A stretch of 64,000 bases of DNA, taken from positions 39,303,675-39,367,674 of the forward strand of contig OZ024862.1 in assembly GCA_964017155.1 (NCBI GenBank). Direction: 5' to 3'. The stretch comes from Oasisia sp. SBJ-2009 (lineage: Eukaryota; Annelida; Polychaeta; Sabellida; Siboglinidae). The translations under genes were made by a program, and so were the position numbers. Shown here piece after piece: positions 1 to 11,725 of the stretch (position 1 is its first letter; every line of letters begins with the position of its first letter). Below the pieces are notes generated by a model. It saw only the letters and a program-made list of their open reading frames with translations. It was not told the DNA's origin and made no database searches.

Positions 1-762
1 TGATGTACATAATTTATTGATTTTTTGCAACCTTTTTTTCTTAACTGATAATTGTGAAAGAAAATAAGACCATACCAAATGCTCACCGAGTATGCTAAGA
101 CAAAATTCATTTTTTCCCGGACGTACGTAATTTGTGTATTTGTTTTGCTGCAACCGTTCTTCGTACGGAGGCTGACGATGGATCCTCGGCCAAGGTGAGC
201 CTCGTAGACCCTGTTAGGCCTGTTGGATCGATTCGGATACGCACTGAAGAGATCGAAGTTTACATCACCTGCCGTCTCCATGGTTTATTGCCATTTACCA
301 GCGTGGACTTTAGTATCAGAATGACATTCAGGTGTTATGTAGAACCGTGTGTGCTAGATACGAGAAAGTGGGACTACACATTCACACAGAGTGAATTTAG
401 CACACCATACCTAATGATTGTGATAATGCATATGTTTTAGGCTCTAACATATCGTATCTAAATATGTCAGATATCTGATAAGAGCACACTGCAATTGTGT
501 TGACCTTTGACAGTCAAATGTTTGCTTGTCCACGAACTGTTAATCGGGAGCACTGGGTAACGTTTGAGTGAATTTTTGCTAAATTTGTCTACTCGGGTTA
601 ATTGTGGTAAAACGCGCGTGGCTAAATGTGGTTGAAAATAATTACATCTTTTCATGTGTCATTGGGATCGCCGGAGATGCTTGAACTTGCTTCCCGCACA
701 CAATGTGTTGTTATGTGTAGTTAATATATTTTAGACATGCTACATATTACACATAAAATATG
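1..762. other. No gene recognised
   Basis: One 102-codon open frame (132-440) shows no family similarity that I recognise. A donor-like aag|gtgagc near 194 has no matching acceptor. Nothing else supported. Confidence 0.5.
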
Positions 763-1223
<461 letters not shown>

Positions 1224-1420
1224 ATACGTTGTGCAGCCGTGGTGTTCCGTGGTTGCGAGAACGTATTCCCGTCCTAGTTCTTGCCTCCACCGCCGCGCCC
1301 CCGCGCGTGGGAGAACTACACGACGTACGCAATACGTTGCAGTGGCGCATGCAACGGTTGACCTCAAGTGCTCTCGTCTGGCTGCTAAATTTATTCCGTG
1401 ACATAATCGCCGCTGAATAG
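1224..1420. other. CpG-rich patch
   Basis: This stretch is rich in CG dinucleotides (ccgccgcgcccccgcgcg) and stands out from the AT-rich surroundings. It could be an unmethylated regulatory segment or a repeat fragment. Both strands have short open frames with no recognised similarity. Confidence 0.35.
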
Positions 1421-2269
1421 AGATCGATATCGGCCGAATTGGGCAATGGTTTCAGACAATATAGCACTGTGGTCAGCTACGCTATCACCTTCGCCTCTCG
1501 GCCAACACAAAGATCAACCCAGCTAGATCCTGTAGGGTATATACCGTGTCGTACGTAAGCTTACTATCTATATACAGACAAGTTTACATCGCTTCTCTGA
1601 CGTTGACCACGTGTACGATACTATGAAAACAAACCAGGCTTAACTATTATTATTACATTTTTAATACTCGTAGGCAACATTACAGGCGAAATAATAACGT
1701 GTAAATCGAAAAAAAAGTTTTTGGAAACTGCTTGAATTTACACAGATTAAAAACTACATATCTATAAAAGCTGGGTACAACTGAACTAGTGTAAGTGTGC
1801 CTAAGCCTAAGGCTTAAGCTACCACGTTCTTTCTAGGTCCCGTTCATCTCGAGCGACAAACCTTCTGGCGTTCATTTATTTGTTAGAAACACGTAAAGTA
1901 AACCCTTCAAAAAAAGTAGGCCTAATGTTTGCCAAATACAAAATTCCACTTTGGATAATTACTTTTAGCTATAATAAATATTGTTAGAGTTAGTTGCATG
2001 TATAATAATTTTATCACCGCGACAAATTACTCGAGACGCAAACAATTGCCACAGTAGCGTCGTGACGCGTACACGGACACGATTCACAACGTAAATGGAA
2101 ATCTACGATTGTTCAAAAATGTTGTAATCGTTCACCGATAAAGTTGGGGATGTTTTACTTACGGCCTAAATTGTAGAAAGCATCAATGAGTAGCGTTGCG
2201 TTAAATTGATGAAATTTACATGTGTGAATAACTTAATTTTGCATTGACTATAGCTAGCATGTATATATA

Positions 2270-2710
2270 GGTTTACATCTATACTTTTGCAGTTTAGGCC
2301 CTCACATCGAAAAAAACATTAAAATGTTCACCTACGATAACCAAACTTCGCATAGTGTATCTACTACACCTAAACTACGCGTATGCACTTGTCACATGAT
2401 CCACAAATAATTATTAATGCCTGAAATCGATCAAAATGTGTACGTAAATAACGCGCTTTCCTCGGCGCCACCTGACGGAGTTCACTCTGGCAGTATAGTG
2501 ACTCGACGAGGAAAGCGCATTATTTACATACACATTTTGATCGATTTCAGGCATTAATTATTATTTTTTGATCACGTGACAAGTGCATACGCGTAGTACA
2601 GGTGTAGTATATACACCATGCGAATTAAGCTTGGTCGTCGTAGGTGAACATTTTGATGTTTTTTTCGAGGTGCGGGCCTAAACTGCAAAAGTACCCATCT
2701 ATATGTTGGA
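2270..2710. repeat. Foldback (long inverted repeat) element
   Basis: Arms of about 190-200 bp (about 2270-2464 and 2507-2705) are inverted copies of each other around a 42-bp spacer (2465-2506). The inner arm reads cgctttcctcg/cgaggaaagcg, with the block gcctgaaatcgatcaaaatg inverted on both sides. Divergence is low, with small indels. No open frame is inside. It looks like a non-autonomous foldback or MITE; target duplications are not evident. Confidence 0.85.
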
Positions 2711-5299
2711 GGATGGACAATGTTGTTAGTTATCTAATATATATAAAGTTGATACATGATGTAAATAAATATTTCTATGACTATGCGCAACTATGCGTAG
2801 TATTTACTTTTAAAATGAAAACATATAAATATGTACGTATATATAGCCCAATAATAAAATTATTATAAATTAATAGTAATTAAAAAAGTTACTTTAACTG
2901 TTAATCTTAGTCTGAAATGATTTAGACAAGGCCTGTAGAAATACTTCTTCTGCACCAAACAAATCAACAATGTCAGGCAACGAAATTTATGCGTGTGACC
3001 TCCCTACAAGATTTCCTGGAACGGCTTGTAGAGCATGCGCAGTTGTGTTCGAGCGATGTTAGAGGGTAAACAGAAACATCGAACTGCGTCTGATGGTTGC
3101 TTTGCGACGGTCACTACTTCATACTTCAGATACTTCAAGAAATTCTGCTAAGCAACATTTACATATCAACAAACGCCACCAATTCGACAAGAGATTCATT
3201 TGCAATGATATCGTACAGGCATAGGATGTCCATCACTGTAGCTGCGATTGTGTTTCACGCGTACTCACGACCCGTCAAGGGTATCGTTGAACTCGTACCA
3301 AACTACTGTTGATGGTCACGTGTATAAGCGTCTGACGGACGAGTTCTGACAGCTCAACAACGTATTGTGTAGTACGTACATCGCGTGCCATGGTGTAGCC
3401 TAACGATTTAGATTTCGCTTTGTCTCAGGTAAATGCAAAAAAAACAGCAGATGATACTGATAGATCATAGATGGCGACGCTGGCCAATATTATGGAGTTA
3501 CGTAACGTGAAAATGATCCGACTTAAATGTATATTGGCGTATTGGGTCATCGCCACCGACAATGCAGTGCCAGTGGGTTGGATGTTCACACATGTATCGG
3601 TTTGATTGTGAATACGATTGTTACATTCATGAACCGCATTTAATCATGGCGAGTATGAATAGGCGCTATATAGACTAGTGTTACCTGACACCAATACTAA
3701 GTACACTAGCAGTCCCTGGTGTAGACTGTAGAAACAATCAGTGGATTACTTGGACTTGGTACAGATGAGATTACTCTTAGATTGTTACAAATCCACAGTT
3801 TACAACTAGCCAAATATAAGCCAATGTAGGTCTATAAAAAAACAGATAGAAAAAATGTTAGGCCCTATATGGGGAAGTTCACTGTAAATTATACAGTAAC
3901 ATAAAAAAGAAAGAGTTCCTTGTGCGACACAAACTCTGGTTTGTAGAACTTTAACCATGTAAAAAACTATAGTGTTGGACTTTGACGTGTCTTCATTCTG
4001 GGCTAATGTGGCTGAGAATGGGAGATTTTCACAATGAGCCACTCCGCCTCTGTGGTAAGACACTATAGTGAACATGGTGCTTTTAACACAACTATTTGCA
4101 CTGGCATAAATTTCAGAATGTGACACTAGTCACATTCAGGGTGAACTTGGTGGAACTTGTTTGTGATATGCAGTGATCTCGACCTGTGATTTATTGGTGC
4201 TTAACTGTCTGGTGTACTGTAGACCTTGTGTAGACAGGCTGCCCTGCAAACAATGAATATGTGCATCAGTAAACACCCAGCAGGTTGCCAATTGTAGTGA
4301 AAATTAAGATGCCTGCTTAATTTTCAGATACACGCAAGTTATTTTGAAAACAAATCAATTACATATACTCCTTTTTTCTTCATTTAAAATGTCAAACTGA
4401 TATAATAGGTGTCCTTAAACAAATTAAACACAACTATGCTTTCAAGTACAAAGACACTCGTTACAAATACACAGATAAAATTGAAATACATTCGGAAGAA
4501 TCAACGGTACAACCTGTCAATTATATATGTTATATATCTGTGCTAGTATCAAGACTTATCTTACATTTATTTATGCTAAAGTTTGCCAAATCTATATCTA
4601 TGGTTTTCATAGACCTCTATCGCAATGACACAGACCTTTATACCCACAGTTATGTAATACATGTAGTTATCAAAGTTACTTGTGATAAGCTATGTTATCA
4701 TCATGCTCTGTCTGAGAATGTCTACTTAGAAGTCTTTATCCAGTATTTCAACACACATAATTTTATTAATCTGTTGGTTCAAATAAGCACCAATGCAGTT
4801 GACACAACAACTCTGCCTGGATTACTTGTGATATTACTGGCTGTTACAAACTTGTGTTTGGTTGAATAACCACTTAAGTGGTGGAGAGTTTATTATGTAA
4901 CGTTTGATATGGTCTTGATATTTGTAAAAAAAAATTATACTTATTTTATTTTTATTTACAATGTTAGCTACTAATACTAGACAAATCAATATTCAACATA
5001 AAGTGATTGTAGACAACTCAGTAGTCTGATTGTGTCACATAATTATTTATATCTGTCAGTTTTAAAATTATCATCTTTTTAGCTTTTATTAAAAACAATT
5101 GGATTACAGCATTCTTGTGTGATGTTTCTACCCATTAACAATGTCTCAGCATATATAACATTAAGTATGCAATAATGTTTATACATTGTATTAATAAATA
5201 ATGTAACTAAATAATGTCTTTGTGTCATTACTATTTCGGTTCTGTTTATTCTTTTTAAAAGTTAATAACACGTGATTAAAGCGAAATGTTGTGTTGCAG
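2711..5299. other. AT-rich stretch without recognised gene
   Basis: The longest open frames here (3806-4126 minus, 106 codons; 4540-4869 plus, 109 codons) have no recognisable domain, no convincing splice context and AT-driven composition. They are treated as chance frames. Confidence 0.5.
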
Positions 5300-5597
5300 C
5301 GTTGAAGGAAGCCCCACCTGGAGGCAGTTTCATGCAACTCGAGCGGAACGCTCAGTGCATGAACGAGTCCTCCAAGTAGCACCACCATCGTTTGTGCTAC
5401 GGACATCGACTTGCAGTATTACAGGACAGACGACGTGCAATAATTGTGAGGACGAGAGAGCTGGACTCTAACTGTAACATCACAATCTAACTGTAACATC
5501 ACAATCTAACTGTAACATCACAATCTAACTGTGACATCACGAGCACTGCTATACGTCTGCTGCTAAAGTGGTTACACAGTCATTTGATTACGCAAAA
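5300..5597 (+). other. Candidate 5' UTR exon segment of the CDF gene
   Basis: A possible 3' splice site (gttgtgttgcag) ends at 5299, so the first coding exon may begin at 5300 with a 298-nt leader before the ATG at 5598. An in-frame TGA at 5532-5534 shows the protein does not extend further upstream in this segment. The leader contains a 15-codon upstream ORF (5332-5379) and a four-fold 19-bp direct repeat (5468-5540). The uORF frame is open back to the putative splice site, so this could instead be the last coding exon of an upstream gene. No TATA box, initiator or upstream exon was recognised, so the transcription start is unknown. Confidence 0.4.
5468..5540 (+). repeat. 19-bp direct repeat, about 3.8 copies, upstream of the CDF start codon
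   Basis: The unit ctaactgtaacatcacaat is repeated head to tail. The first three copies are identical and the last differs at one base and is cut short. It lies 58 bases before the start codon, within the presumed leader. Confidence 0.9.
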
Positions 5598-5972
5598 ATG
5601 TCTACGGGAATTGAGAATAGCGTAAATACAACAGACGACGAAGAGTGCCCAGTGGACATGTCATGTCATGACACAGGGGGAGGTGACACGACCAATGTCG
5701 ACACTGACGACATGTCAAAATGTGACGTGATCGTCGACACTGTCGATGACAACAAGGAGAAGCATGTCGTCGAGATGACAGAGATGGATTGTGAGAAGTT
5801 GCCAGATGTCAGTTATGACGGGACGCTGCACCCGCATTTATTTGGAAGATGCGAGAGTTTGGAGGAGATCCCGTCCGATGGAACGAAAAGCTGGGGGGGC
5901 TTGATGGGTGGAAGGCCGGATAAGATCCTCGTGTTCAGTTGCAGTGTTCCTGCCAACATGACTGCCATGGAC
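5598..5972 (+). CDS. CDF transporter exon 1 (residues 1-125)
   Basis: ATG at 5598 has A at -3 and follows an in-frame stop at 5532. The exon encodes the acidic N-terminal tail, rich in Asp, Thr, Met and Cys, with no membrane helix. It ends at a strong donor (gac|gtaagt) in phase 0. This N-terminal region is poorly conserved in CDFs; it is assigned to the gene because of the clean donor and exact phase match to the next exon 8.1 kb away. Confidence 0.8.
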
Positions 5973-6965
5973 GTAAGTATCTTGTCGATGTGTTTACTTT
6001 CATCTACTCCTGTTTTAGTATTTATTTAATTATTTATTATACTGAAATTGCTGTATATCATACTAATAAGTATTAGAAATATAATTTATTTTACTGCATT
6101 AAATATTTTTTATTATCATTACTAGTATTATGTATTTATTCAGATATATTTATTGCTACCAGGTAGGTACAGATCTATTAATTTTTCTGTTTTAATGTTT
6201 AAAAATTGAGTACTCCTGTAATGTGCTTCTGAATAGCTACAATTGCCAGATAAATTTATGGCGCAGAAAAATGCTGTGAATTATTATTGTTGTATTACTG
6301 CAAGTTGAGATCACAGCCTTAGCTAGAGTTCCGTGCACACATCTTTTCGATGGTTAAGGTTCATTTTGAATGGATAAAAAATTCATTGGACATATGGACA
6401 TTTGAAGATCTTGAGCATTTTGGACTGGTAAAACCTATTCCTTCATAAGACCTCAATTGAGGTCTGCCATTAGTTGACTCTTCTGCCCCATTCCAGCCTG
6501 GGGTAATGCTGATGTTGACAAGGGTCCTAAATAGTTTGATTTCCCTTCTTTGTGTGCCTGTTATTTGACATCGCTTTGTAAAATATATTATGATACTATT
6601 GTAAATGAATTCTCAATGTGTACAGCTGATTCACAAAAACAAATGCTCTTGTAACTTGAGCTGTACTTGTTAATTACTTCATTAGAAGGTACGTTTTTAA
6701 AGTTTGTAAAGCATACTTCCTGAATCTGGATCTTTTCTGTTTTATTTTCTACACCCATGTTGCAACACTTGACATGCACACTTGTATTATATAAAAGTAG
6801 AACACATGGTATCTGTGAATAGGCAATGTTAGACCGCATTCACAACGTTGATCTGATATGATTGGTATCTTTTATCTGCCCAATTAAAAGCCACAGAAGT
6901 TGGCCACAAGGTTAAGTTGGAGAGTGTGTATAAATAACTGTTTGCATAATTTATATTCTGTCAGG

Positions 6966-7024
<59 letters not shown>

Positions 7025-10000
7025 GGTGGGTGGGTGGGTGGGTGGGTGGGTGGGTGGGTGGGTGCGTGCGTGCGTGCGTGTGTGAGTGTTCTACAATCAT
7101 GTGTTTCATCTTTGTCGGCATGCATCAAAACACCAGACATACAGTAATATAATTATTAAAATCTTTGTTGGCATGCATGCCCGAGTCATATAATAGAACT
7201 TTGCGTATTCTGTTTTTAGACCTACTCATGCATACTGCTAGCGTAGTTGACAGGTGTTTTGTGGCAATCACCTGTCCTACTCCCATCTACCTTCTTTTGT
7301 TCCCCAAAACAATGACACTAGTAGCAACTGGGATAGTGGTTTATGCTGTACAATTCTGGACAAGGTCTTCGCGTTTCTCACAGAACTCTTGGCCAAGAAC
7401 TCGTGTCTTTTTAAGACGTTCTTGTTGTTTCAATTGGTAGATTAAAAAAGACTAGCTTGATTGGCTAATTTTCCCTGGTTTTTCACACTTCTTTTAATCT
7501 GAACATTTACCTCTAATTGACACTTTAAAAACACTGAACAACGGTGCGTGTAAAAAATGCAATATTTCAAGTTACTATCCAGTATACTTACCTGTATGAC
7601 AATAGATGTTTGTATAGATCCGACTTTGTCACTTGTTGGCAGGGCTTTATGCAGGATCAAATTATTGCCAGTCACATGTTTTGGTTTGCCAGTCACACGT
7701 TTTGGTGGACACATTGATGTTAACTGTTAAGCTACTTTATAAACTTTCAAATGTGCCTGATGACCTGAAATGGGCTACAAACACACATTTGACACCATTT
7801 ACACTCACTTTCAAGGTATAAATAACAATATCTCTGGTGTTGGAAGACCTTTTTTTTTTTTGGCTCCTTCATTTTTTGCCCATCCACAACCCGTCCTCCA
7901 TATTTCTACCCGTCCATATTCGTTTTTACCCGTCCAAATGACGGGTGGACGGGTCTCTAGATAAAGCTATGCTTGTTGGCTTATAAGCAGCATGACGCCA
8001 TCGCAACCTTTCAGCAACGTCACTCAACAGTCATGAATACATTTCCCATTAACTGATTTAAGTAAAGTTGCTGAGAAAAAGTATGTTTTTAAAATGAGCA
8101 GACGTGTCAACAATCCTCATATATGCACCCGCGGACCTATTTCGTGCCTGCAGTGTACTTCTTTATTTAGCTAACCCTGAGCCGGCGGCCATAATTTGTT
8201 ACCTGGATACGTATTGTCCCGCGGTGTTAACGTTGACAGCCGGCCAAATAAAACACGAGTGTAGCGTCGGTGACGTGATCGGTCCATAATGCCGACGTGA
8301 CTATTGTTCGATGGCGTGCCAGTCAGTGTGGAGTCTGTCGCCCCAAAGACGACACGGCTTCAACTGTCTCGGCGACCGGCCATATCCAGGTTGTTACCCC
8401 CATTCAGGGTACCCCCGGACTGTATCTTGGGTCAAGACAGATTCGTGATTATGGAACTGTTGACTTCATTGTCTGATCTGGCACTTGTTGGCGAGAGCAC
8501 GGTCACGGATATAGTCAATAGTCATAGATCTGTGCGACAGACAACTTGAGATTACCGGAGCTGTTGGATTGGGCCTGTGTACGGATTGGGCCTATGCACG
8601 ACTGCTGGAGCTGAGTTATTGGCTGGTCTGTATGCAGTTACTTGTACCGTGTGGACAGTTTGAACGTGGTAGTTATGTGTGTGTAATCAGGAACCGCCAG
8701 TGACCTGCAGGTCAGTTGGATTGATCCTTTGTCAGATTGGCACGGCTGTGTACGGAGTGCGTTTCAGTGATCGCTGTAGGGAGTGTGCATTGTACACACG
8801 GAGTAGTGCCTGTGGCAGAGCGCATGAACCTTGCCCGGCGTCAGAGACTGGGGCAGTAGTGGACGTACAATGACCAGGTCATCGGGTTTGTCCTGACGCT
8901 CGGGTCACGCGTTCATCAACTGACAGCTGACACGACAAGACACACAGATGATGTGGGTCACTCGCTGACCCCGGGCTCTGTCTCGCACCCCCCTCGTCAT
9001 CACATTACATAACATGTCCCTGTGACCCACTGGACATTCAGTGACCACAGGGAATGGGGCCCCTGAGAGAGGACCATGACTTTGGCAGCAGGGAATCATT
9101 CCATCACCTACATGTGGGAGGTAGAAGCCCTGTCAGCTATATCCAGTTGGTATGTACACTCAGGACATGAGGTTTGTAAGGAACAGACTGTCACATGGTT
9201 GTATGTTATGTAACAAGTCTAGGGAGACTGATGTCTTGATCAATTCATTGTCTTCTTCACTCCATGTTTACTCAAGTGCATAAATGTGTATTTGGCTAGG
9301 CAGAGCTCAATGGCTCAGGGGTAGAGCTCCGGACTCTTGACTAAAAGGACCCAGCAGTGCTGCAGTGTTAAAACCTTGGACAACTTTTTTCACTCTACAT
9401 TGCTCCAATTCACTCAGCTGTATAAATGAGTAACTTGCTATAGACAGTGGTGGATATGTGTATGAGCGGCCTTCACGCATTAACTGTAGCATATGGCTGG
9501 GTGCTTCCCAGAGAAGCCGAGATGGTGTCTGAGTGAACAGGTCTGTCAGGAAGTAAAGTGTAAAGTGCTTTGAATGGTCCTGAGGAATGGATACTGCACT
9601 ATATAAAAACTTGCCTTTTACAGAGGTAGATATAAATTTTATTAATTCAGTTTTTGCACAGTGGTTGCAGTATGGCTGAATGCTTCCTATGGTCCAACGA
9701 TGTTGAGTTGGTTTTGGAGTGAATCAGTCATGAGATGATCCCGATTCTCTTTGACTTGAGCAATGCTCATTGCCATGTTATATAAGAATCTCCCATTATG
9801 TTTACCACTGGCTAATCATTGTTTTGGTCGGAGATGGTTTGGTGTTTGCGGTGAGAATAAAAAGCTCTGGCACATGCATGCACTGAGAGGTAATGGTGTG
9901 TTCGTTGTGTTATATAACGTTACTAGTAACAGCCAAATGTTTCCTATTGATATGATAATTCAGCTTTAATGCCACATCTGTTGTCTCGCTGGGTCACGCT

Positions 10001-11674
10001 GACATGTGTTCGGTCTGTGGCACATGCAATGCATGCTGGGACAGTGGTGCCAAGTTATAATCAATAGTGCTTTGAAACAACACACCAGGTTACAAATCTT
10101 TAAAAGCTGTCTGACAGTTTTGTTGACAGTTTTGTTTGTATTCGTATTTTAAGTTGTATGTAAAGTACCTCTTTAATGCTCTATGTATGCAAAGTCACGT
10201 TAACACTGTACAGTCCTGTTAAAAGTCCTATGTGCTATTGCATACTTTAAAAATTAACACTGCAAAGTCTATCAGTTGGTGACCATGAATAAACTGTAAA
10301 GCTCTGTTCTCTGATAGATGAGAATCGAGGGGCTGCATTTTTTCAAGGTCTATCTATCTGTGCCCAACCAGTTTTTACTATAGTGAGTGATGTAAGTGTA
10401 AGCTGTAAACTCATCACTCATCATGCTTTTAGACAAGTAGTGACACCTCTTTGAATGGTTCTTTGTAGGTAGTAAAACCAGTTTCTAATGTGGTGTAGAC
10501 TCTCTGTCAGTTTAGCAAGTCTTCTTTGCCCAAAGCGTCTTTGTTACCTACAGACCTACAACAAAAAGAAAACACAACATGGTAGCCTAACCTTCAGATA
10601 TTGTTTTTTTTACATAGAAATCATTGACAACATATTCACAAAGTTGTATGAGTATAAAGGTTGGAAAATTTGAGGAATCATTAATTGGCTTGGGTTTAGT
10701 TAGATGCCTATGACAACATCAATTTTTAAACTAGCTCAGATGTTTTAAAAATTAATATATGAACATTATTTAGTCTGTAAATGGTATAGAAATGTTATCC
10801 TTTTTCTGTGCATAATCGGATACATACTGTTATATAACAGACAATTGTTCATAATGGAGATATTCCCCTATAGTATTAACCCTGTTCTTATATGATAATA
10901 TACATAAATTCTTACAATTAAGTAGAATATATAATGTACTGGTACTTATGTCTAATGTTGAATGATAAATGTTTGCTTTCACGTGCAGTTGTGGCTATTA
11001 GAGTTCTACAAAAAAAAACTTTGAAATAGGATTAATTCTACCCTATAGCATTTTTGTATTGCATCAGCATTGTTACATCAGCGTTTTACAAACTGACGAT
11101 AAACAATTTGTGGGGCACACTCAGAAACACTGTGTGCATGCATACACATGACTAATGCTGACCTTTCACTATGTCTACAACGGATGTGAATTAATTTGTT
11201 CAATTACAAGGAAACCATTGTGATTCATACTTGTTTCTTGTAACTGGGCTGCCTGTGAATGTTATGTAGACAAGCCTTTGTCCAGATCAGATTAGTCAGA
11301 TTTACAGAATAACTCGTTGTATGTAATGTATGCAAGTGCACAAAGTGATTGTACAACAATACAGCTAACAATAGGTGTCTTAGAATTGGATATTGGTTGG
11401 CTTAATTAATATGCACCAGTGTTGAAGATAATCCAGTTTTGTCTGTCAGGTACAGTGAGACTAAAACAGAGTCCAATGTTGTCTTAATAATACAATGTAA
11501 TTACATGATTTTAATTCTTCTGTTTACAATTATTACAAGTTAGAGTAGGTTTCATGTATTTTAATAACTGGCTCTTTCTTTTTCAAAAGAATCCTGCAGG
11601 AAGTTTTGTATAAAAAAAAAATTATTTGTATTAAACAATACGTTGAACCTCACCTAGAATATAATATATATATA

Positions 11675-11725
<51 letters not shown>

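Noticed and set aside
132..440. 102-codon frame near the window start, with donor-like gtgagc inside
   Set aside because: No acceptor, no recognised domain, and the donor would cut the frame early.
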